Source of the DNA: Mytilus californianus
Lineage: Eukaryota > Mollusca > Bivalvia > Mytilida > Mytilidae
Reading direction: 5' to 3'
DNA: 64,000 bases
Assembly (NCBI RefSeq): GCF_021869535.1
Contig: NW_026262712.1
Span: forward strand, 99,080,140 to 99,144,139
Shown: positions 57,021-64,000 of the stretch, in pieces
How the letters are laid out: every line of letters starts with the position of its first letter
Position numbering within the stretch: the stretch's first letter is position 1
Translations under genes and position numbers: made by a program
Notes under the pieces: model-generated
The model's input: the letters and a program-made list of their open reading frames with translations, nothing else
Told to the model about the DNA's origin: nothing
Databases searched by the model: none

Positions 57021-58478
57021 TATATTTTGAGTCGGTTTCTGACCTTTTTGATCGACAACATTTTTGTTGAGTTTGGTAGAATGATATTCCATCAGGCAGT
57101 TGGTATTCCGATAGGTACTAATTGCGTACTCTTACTGGCTGAAATGTTTTCATACTTATATGAAGCTAAATTCATGCACAACTTTCGCCACGACAAATTG
57201 AAAAAGCATCTGCTCAAGATATTCAACTTCACTTTCAGATGTGTTCTAATGATCAATAAAAGAGAGGCGAACGATACCAAAGGGATTTATTGTCATTTCA
57301 CTCAATAACCCATTATATTTCAGTGAGTGTTCGGTCTTATATATTCAAGTGAACTTAGTTAACCCTTACATTGATGATATTTTTGCTCTAAATAATAACA
57401 AATTCTCTGTTCATGCTGCAGAAATTTACCCAAAGGAACTTACTTTAATTGAATCTCATATCAACTGCAATAATTGTTCCTTTCTAGATTTGTATAATTC
57501 AATTGCACATGGAATAATCAAATCTTAAATTTACAACAATTATCGTTCCCTATTTCTTAAAATTTGTGTTGTTGTTGGACTGTTATGTTCCTTTTGTCTC
57601 TTCTTTTAAAACGTGTGTATATTTTCAAACTTGATTATGCTCGTGTATGTATTGACATCTTAACGATTTCAATGGAGGTATACTTGGTAAGTTATTAAGT
57701 TTTTCGTTACCATAAACTACTTAAAACGTTTATTAAATTCTTTCATAGATACGAAAATTTTATTTTGAAGTTTGACTGTACCTTCCTATCAAAATGGGAT
57801 ATCACATCCTAATATTAACGGTAATATTGTTTATAAAGCCCGTAAAATTTTACAGGTACTAACATTGATTTAGTTTTTAACAAATATAAAAAAAAAATAC
57901 CTTAATTTGTGTTTCTATAAATCTATGAAAACGTATGGTCCTACATCCTGTCGATATTGTGTACTATTTTGGCATTGCACAAGGTCATTTTTTTCTCATA
58001 CAGCGAATGCCGTCTTAACACTAAATCTGTTGGATGTGTAATAATTGATACTTTAGTGTCTGGAAGAACATGATATATTGTATGAGTTGCTATTGGAAAT
58101 TAACTAACAGCGAGTAACCTTCGATCGGCACTTAGTGTCTTTTATCTTTATGTTATGTTTTTTTTTCCTCGTTCAATTTCCAACTGATTTTTACAGTTTG
58201 TTCTTCTGTTGTGCTGTTATACCACTGTCCATGGTACGGGGAAGGTATAGCGCTCACAAATAGATATAACACCGCCACATTCATTATGTGCCTGACCCCA
58301 GTCATGAGCATGTAATTCAGTGGTTGCAGTTGGTTGAAGTGTGGCATATTTGTGTATGGTCTATTGTTTTTCATAAATCAGTCCGTTGGTTTTTTGTCTG
58401 AAATATTTTGTCATTTGGACCATGATGAATAGTTGTCTCTTATGCAATCATACCACATTTCCTTAATTTTTATATTTA
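57021..58478 (+). pseudogene. Penelope-like copy 3: palm-to-tail remnant with small insertion
   Basis: It begins inside the RT (SRFLTFLIDNIFVEFGRMIF, then HQAVGIPIGTNCVLLLAEMF at 57085-57145). It is interrupted at about 57242-57365 by roughly 120 bp that includes the dispersed motif AGAGGCGAACGATACCAAAG, then resumes with the catalytic YIDDIF (57368-57385), AEIYPKELTLIESHI and CSFLDLY. The rest is fragmentary. The 3' tail ends with TCTTATGCAATCATACCACA near 58455. The family's catalytic Tyr-x-Asp-Asp is kept here, unlike in copy 2, but frameshifts rule out function. Confidence 0.75.
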
Positions 58479-58498
58479 CTTTAAAGATTCCCCCGAAA

Positions 58499-58702
58499 CT
58501 AGAAGGTCTGCGTTATAGTTGAGCCCTTTTCTTGATATTGACACAGATTGATGACAAACGATGATTTTTAGTTTCTTTTCATTGTAAACCTCTCATTTCG
58601 CAGCAGTAACAAAATCTCTGCGCCATCGTATGGCGGTTACATATCTAAATTTATTCGTTACGCTTCTGCATGTTCACACAATATGGATTTTTATTAGGAA
58701 TG
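58499..58702 (+). pseudogene. Short fragment of a second, diverged Penelope-like RT
   Basis: PFLDIDTD (58535-58558), a decayed DKR-D-FSF stretch and NKISAPSYGGYISKFIRYAS (58606-58665) align with CPFLDLDI and APSYGVYISQLVRYA of copy 1, but codon differences are far greater than between copies 1-3. It ends in a stop at 58696. It directly follows copy 3's tail, so the two may be a nested or tandem pair. Confidence 0.6.
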
Positions 58703-58897
58703 TTCTCCGCGCAAAAACAGCTCTGGTAGATTTATAATAGACGAAAAAAAGATTAAAATTGAAACTAAACAAAATTTACAAGAGACATGTTTTCACAGTC
58801 TTAGATCTTTCTCTACCAGAACATTCGTCTGATCTCTACATATCTCGATTGTAGCATTTACTCTAGTGTGTCATTTTTCCTGTGTGTGTGTAATAGA

Positions 58898-58948
58898 ATG
58901 GCGGCTGATATATGCCTAGACGAAGACCTCACGTTTCGATGTTCTTTT
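58898..58948 (+). CDS. Candidate first coding exon of an unidentified gene
   Basis: The ATG in a good context (TAGAATGGCGG) opens 17 codons, MAADICLDEDLTFRCSF, and meets a perfect donor, T|GTAAGTAAC, in phase 0. Acidic start; no signal peptide. I found no convincing second exon within the window; an acceptor at 61269 opens a 46-codon frame in phase 0 but looks AT-driven. The gene may continue beyond 64000 or the exon may be spurious. Confidence 0.35.
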
Positions 58949-61790
58949 GTAAGTAACATTGACCTTTACCTTTAACGTAGTATTCTCAAAATCAACAGGA
59001 TTTGCTGTTCTCCTATTATTTTTTTTAATATAAATTATTTTATTCATCATCCCGAAACCAAAATGATAGACGGATGGACCAAAACTTAATATTTCAACTT
59101 ATACGCATTATGGTATACAGAATGATAATTTGAGCAAGCTCGTATTTAAATGAGTCTACAATATTCCATTGCTTCCTTGGTCATTATCATTTTAAGAGTC
59201 ATCGTAAATTTTTAGGAATAAAACTTTGGTAAACATTAAATAAGACAGAAGAATAGCAATATCATAAAAGAAGAATTTCTTTAAGATATCATCATACGGT
59301 ATAAAACAATTAAGAAATGACTTATCGGATTCAAGCTCAGGATCGTCTGCAGAACACAGACTCTAAATAAATGCCAGCGGAAAACACTATGTATTTCTCA
59401 ATATATGAAAAATATGTTTAACATTCACTGTATATGTCTTCATTTTAGATAATTAAACAAAGTTTATGTTTCCATTATGCTAGATAGTGGCAACTTCTCT
59501 TAGATTTTTAAATGCCATCATAATCAATGATCACATGGCTAGCGTGCCGTCTGGAAACGCTGTTACGTTACGTCACTGATGGAATACCAGTCCAGGAGCT
59601 TTTTGCATTCTTTTCTACATTTGTTTGGATTTATGGAATACATTTATGGAATTTAAGCGATATCATCCTCGGTCGATTTTACCACCGAAAGACAGTTAAG
59701 ATCACACTCGCATACTAGCACACCAGAAAATATTATATGGTTATGCTCTTAGTGTCCGTTAGTTAAGTTCTGTGACACGCTAGATATCAGATCTTTGTGA
59801 ATAAAGAGACGCTCATTTTATTTTCGTGGCTGCGCGAAATGTTCTTCTTAAAACAAAATTTGATGTCCTCGTTAATAAGAAAATAAATTAATATTTGATA
59901 CCCTATTTAAAAAAAAACTGACAATACTAGTTCCTGCAATTAGAAGGGAACTGCTGATTGCATTTATGTGGCAAACTTATATAGCTTACAGGTAATATTG
60001 TGTCCAAGGTAATTTCTGTGTTTGTGTTTGTGCATTTATTAATAATTACTGTAATATTTATAAGAAAAAAGAAAAAGAAAATTAAATTAAATGGAAATGG
60101 TATGTACAAAATGTATATATATATATATATATATATATACATGAACATCTAGTTCAACAAGTTTAAAATAGCTAAATAAGTCAATATTAAAAAAAAAAAT
60201 AGTGTCTAGATCTTTAACTTTGAGATGTTGGGTTCATTTATGATTGTAGGAAAACTACTGACAGAAAAGAGGGACAGGAAATAAAGTCACAATAAATATG
60301 AAAATAAAAAAAAATCATTTGTTGAATTAAATTTTAAAAATGAATTGTGTGTTTTCTTACTTTTTTAACAAGATTTTCTTCAAAAGTTAAGTGAAATATT
60401 TAATAGTTTTTCATTCACTCTTCTATTGTTTCTTTCTTTAATTTAAAAAAAAACTTAATATTGAACTTTTATAAGTAAATAAATGCAATATTTTTTAAAA
60501 ATTTATATTTTTATTCAGATCAACAATTTCTTTTCTTTGAAAATTTTTCAGTGTAATTTTATGTCAATAAAGTAGACAATTGACAGGAAAGGTGAGAGGT
60601 AAAATTAAGCCAGTTAGTGTAAGTCTTTTGTGTATTGCTGTACATGTAGAAAGTTGACTTCTTCATGGACCAACTTTAAGTTAAACAATATAATTAGGGA
60701 AAATTTATTATTTGCAATTAACAATCATTGAAATGAAACAAAACACTGACAATGTAGTAAACCACCACCCATGCATTCTAATGTCTCAATTAATTCAGAG
60801 AAAATGAATGGTTTCATTAATTTTACTATTTGTAGAACAGAAGATTTTTTGGAGTTTTTAAAATTAATAATGGAAATGTAATTCTTTAGACTTTACTACT
60901 ACCAGAGTTAATAGTTAGTTAGTTTCGTATCATCAAATTTAAGAAGTTTTTCAGTATTGTTTAATGTTTTCCTATTTTTAAATTTTTTTTTGTTTTACTT
61001 TATATTTTCTGGCAATTTGATAAGAAGTGTTTTATAATTTAATTGGGTGGCAGCTGAAAACCTTTGGAATGAGGCACAGGTCTTTCAGTTTTAAGCCGAA
61101 GTAATCAATGGATTTTCAAAAGTTATACAGAGCACAAGAAGATAATAATACACAATCCCATTAATATTTACTTTTTATATGAAACACATACATATGTGAT
61201 AAAGACATTTCAAATTATTTTCTTATTACTTTATCATATATTATTAAATCAACTGTATTTTTTTTCCAGATTTGTGACTTTTTACCCATTAACCCAAAAT
61301 CTACGGGGAACATTGTTTCATTAAATAAATTAATGTTTTTACTGCATTTTCAGACAAAAGTCCACAATTATTTGCTAACATGTTTAATATATAACAAAGA
61401 CACATAATACTTTCTACATGTATTATATGTATTTTGTCATATGTATCTCTGTATATATGTACTTAATTAGAAAAGATTGAAAGTATGTTATTTGTAAATC
61501 ATAGAACAATTTTTTATTATTATTATCAAATTCTCAAAATAAAATTAACTTCATTGCTACTGATATATGTAATCAGTTTCTAATCTAATGACCTATTAAA
61601 CTTGGAATTAATTGGATAATAACTATATACCTGTACAGGTAAAGTTTGATGTACATGTAGGATGCAATTTTCACACTTGACTGCTCAACAGATAAATGTT
61701 ATTGGTACTGGCATGATTTATAGCAAACCTTTCTAAAATTGTCCGTTGATAAATTTCCAAATTATTAGAAACTAAGGTTTTAACTCCCTC
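58949..61790. other. Intron or intergenic AT-rich sequence
   Basis: Contains a short (TA)n run at 60113-60140 and a 63-codon open frame at 59527-59718 without motif. Otherwise nothing supported. Confidence 0.4.
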
Positions 61791-61794
61791 AGGC

Positions 61795-61955
61795 AAAGTT
61801 GACCTTAAATGGATTTGGCTAATTTGTTTTAGGTCCTTTTTGGTAATATAGCTCTTTATGTGTTTCGGTTTTGTACAACCTTGGCTTTCAAATATTCGGC
61901 TTTGAGCGTTCCTGATGAAGGTAAATCCAGAAAAGCGCTTCGGACGCATACAATT
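61795..61955 (+). repeat. Dispersed repeat tail, second copy of 32148-32300
   Basis: GATGAAGGTAAATCCAGAAA followed by AGCGCTTCGGACGCATACAA. It shares the motif order with the earlier copy. Confidence 0.55.
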
Positions 61956-62154
61956 TATAGCGTGTTTTTTTTCATTTTTTATTGCATCTCACCAGGAAGC
62001 CTAGTTATATTGACCATTGACCCATACTTTACGACTCCGACAAATGGTCAACATCCTATCATATATGACACCCAATAAATGGTCACCATTTGATGGTGAC
62101 CATAGTAGATGTTGAACATTTATCAGAGTATGTCACAGGTTATACTGTAGTTCT

Positions 62155-63033
62155 CATCTATGGCGTGTCAAAAGTTACAATATTCATCTGTTCATATATG
62201 TTCATAAAAACAAAACATATATTCAAAAAATAAAATATAAATAGATAAAATAATTATATGTTCATAAAATGAAATATATATGCATTCAAAACAAATGCGA
62301 GTACTTCGGCTTCCTCCACCATAATAACAAACTTTCCGGTGTCCTAACACTCCCTTTGTGTTGTGTTAGGGATTGCCCGTGGTGTTGGGTTGTAAATAAG
62401 TTATTGACACATCTCCATTAAACCTTAAATTAATTTAAAAAATCGGTGGAAACAGACAAACTGAAGAGATATCTGTAGATTGATCGCCAGATTAAAGACG
62501 GAGCCACTTTAAGTTCCCATTCTAGTTTAAACTCCGGTCTGGGTCTCAGAGAGGTTTTATGAAGAGTGAAAATCACCCTTCTTATGTACTGAAATTTCCA
62601 GAGCCCTAAGTCCCGATTGAACCCGGGACCTTCAGTACTGTAGACAACGGTCTTAACTACTGAGCTATGCCTTGTGTTGGTGCGCTAGAAATTACAAACA
62701 AACAAACAAACAATAAACACCTTCAAGAGTTTCGTTAATTTTGTAACCAACATATATATTTTTTCATGGACATATATTATTTTATGAACACATACTTTGA
62801 TTTTTTAAATGCACAATTTTTATGAACAATTATTTGTTTTTATTAGCATAGATTTAATTTCTATGCAGATATATTTCATTCTATGCACATATATTTATTT
62901 ATATGCATATATAATTTATTTTATGAACACATATTTTGTTTTGAACATACATTAGTTTTGATGAACAATTATTTATTTTCATGAACATGTATTTTAATTT
63001 TGTTGAATATTGCAACGTTTGACACGCCATATC
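62155..63033. mobile_element. About 880-bp TIR element (MITE-like)
   Basis: The left end TATGGCGTGTCAAAAGTTAC followed by AATATTCAT (62160-62188) is inverted at the right end (GAATATTGCAACG then TTTGACACGCCATA, 63003-63030). Similarity continues inward as ATGTTCATAAAA-type text against TTTTATGAACA-type text for over 100 bp per arm. The centre is occupied by a SINE. No transposase. Confidence 0.75.
62305..62690 (-). mobile_element. tRNA-derived SINE nested in the TIR element
   Basis: On the reverse strand, the A box TAGCTCAGTAGTTAAGACC and B box GGGTTCAATCGGGA stand at about 62598-62668 with tRNA-like spacing. A body follows through CCGGAGTTTAAACTAGAATG and GGAGATGTGTCAATAACTTA to about 62305. 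The acceptor stem does not pair, so it is a SINE head and not a functional tRNA gene. Confidence 0.7.
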
Positions 63034-63153
63034 CATCTTTGCTGTATTAATATGACTGAATTTTACATTTATATATCAGAATATATGAATACTTGTCCAA
63101 TTTATCAACACAATAACACCATTGTTGTGTGATGAATAATGAAAGGACGTTAT
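63034..63153. other. Probable 3' untranslated region of the minus-strand gene
   Basis: AT-rich sequence directly after the stop codon (minus strand). No AATAAA very close by; an ATTAAT-rich zone follows. Confidence 0.35.
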
Positions 63154-63992
63154 CTACAAAAGGGTACTCATAGCGTCTTTTGGAATTACTGTAATTTCTT
63201 GAAATCTGTCAATTTCCGGATAACGATTCGTTGCATTATTATCTGGTAATTTGGCTTGTTCAGTAAAACTTAAAGATTTAGATTCCTGTGGATAGTCCAA
63301 GGTTAAGTCGTCGGTAGACTTATTTTGGCTAGAAATTGTAGGAATATATATGTTCATGCATGCGTCTGTAATTTCTTGTGCCAGACATGCTGTTTCTATT
63401 TCACTTGAAGTTGGTATGTCAGCAAATGTATTCTTGCGTATGGAAAAACTCGGTTCACAATTTCCTTGTTCGGTATGACTAGTATGGCATTCAAAATCAT
63501 TTATATTCTGAAGACCTTCATTTGATGTTAGACAGTAAATGTGCCTATTTTCTAAGCTTTCGACGGTTTTAATTATCTGATAAGGATTCAAATAGTTGTC
63601 ATCGTCTATAACCTGAAGGTATAAGTTATCCGGAGAATTTGCAGAACTGCTGTGTGACGACGGATGGCTCATTTTTGAACTTAGGGAGCCGCTACATTTT
63701 AGTTGTTCAACATTTGATACGTCTGACTCTCGTATTTGAATAAAGCTGAGAACTTCCGGAAGCATTTCAGACTCATTTATCGACTCGTAGTCTTGTATAT
63801 CGTATTCCTCAGACACCCTAATAATGGATGAAGAGTGACCAGTTAATCCTAGTGCCACATTCGACTGAACACCGGCTTGGCTTCTTTTTGAATCAGTAGT
63901 TCGGCATTTAAAACATTTCAATATAATAGACGCAAATAAAAAACACAATCCCACTATAAGACAACCTCCAATTACACCGTAGTTGTTTAACA
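63154..63992 (-). CDS. Terminal exon: transmembrane segment plus long cytoplasmic tail of receptor-like protein (partial)
   Basis: The reverse strand has an acceptor CTTTTAG ending at 63993. The exon starts in phase 1 and stays open for about 279 residues to a TAG at 63154-63156. Right after LNNYG comes a 20-odd-residue helix (VIGGCLIVGLCFLFASIILK) followed by the Cys/Lys-Arg stop-transfer CFKCR. The tail is acidic, Ser-rich and Tyr-rich (EEYDIQDYESI, NLYLQVI, NYLNPYQII, RHIYCL, MNIYIP). YLNP is a YxN-type site of the kind bound by Grb2-like SH2 domains (family knowledge; use here is inferred). This is typical of the last exon of type I membrane proteins such as EGF- or Ig-repeat receptors, but the extracellular part lies outside the window, so the family stays open. 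Confidence 0.8.
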
Positions 63993-64000
63993 CTAAAAGT

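Noticed and set aside
61270-61407. Phase-0 acceptor followed by a 46-codon open frame that could be exon 2 of the gene starting at 58898
   Set aside because: No low-entropy protein features and no poly(A) context; the frame looks composition-driven.
62598-62672. Functional tRNA gene (minus strand)
   Set aside because: A and B boxes are present, but the acceptor stem does not pair and the sequence continues into a SINE body.

Overview
This is an AT-rich, repeat-dense invertebrate nuclear sequence. Split genes with short GT-AG exons, tRNA-derived SINEs, Penelope-like retroelement remnants, Maverick/Polinton relics and repeat families that I recognise only by memory from mussel and other bivalve genomes all point to a marine bivalve, most likely Mytilus-like. 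No prokaryotic gene organisation is present. The species call is inference.

Layout. 1-690 is a 53-bp minisatellite. 1.2-33.7 kb (+) holds one host gene that I assembled by eye from seven small exons (1974-2048, 4723-4836, 7983-8072, 8444-8512, 12246-12296, 28077-28136, 33503-33585) plus a possible first exon at 1256-1373. All the junctions among the seven are phase 1. The predicted product is a small membrane protein of about 180 residues with three hydrophobic helices and an acidic, Ser/Thr-rich tail. Its 15.8-kb fifth intron and 5.4-kb sixth intron are filled with mobile DNA: a Penelope-like copy split by a 2-kb satellite-bearing element (14.1-18.5 kb), and two GC-richer decayed Maverick/Polinton pieces (22.1-27.6 kb and 30.78-31.9 kb) lying on either side of one 60-bp host exon.

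34.6-36.6 kb is a second Penelope-like copy, which supplies the exact empty site for the nested element in the first. 37.05-55.13 kb is an 18-kb head-to-tail cluster of about eleven units of one repeat family. Each unit has a 12-bp inverted-repeat hairpin head, internal arrays of ACCGGAAGT-type and AGGTCA-type motifs, and a tail with a second stem-loop. Three cassettes in it end in TCAA microsatellites and one carries a 1.55-kb fold-back insertion. 56.0-58.7 kb holds further Penelope-like remnants. 58898-58948 (+) looks like a first coding exon of another gene. 62.15-63.03 kb is a TIR element with a nested tRNA-SINE. 63154-63992 (-) is the terminal exon of a single-pass membrane receptor-like protein whose remainder lies beyond the window.

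Nothing here forms an operon or pathway. The two real themes are host genes built from tiny exons embedded in transposon debris, and repeat families with a shared anatomy (subterminal inverted repeats, internal tandem repeats and a 3' stem-loop) that suggests rolling-circle (Helentron/HINE-like) amplification. Family names are from memory of the protein and repeat families and have not been searched.
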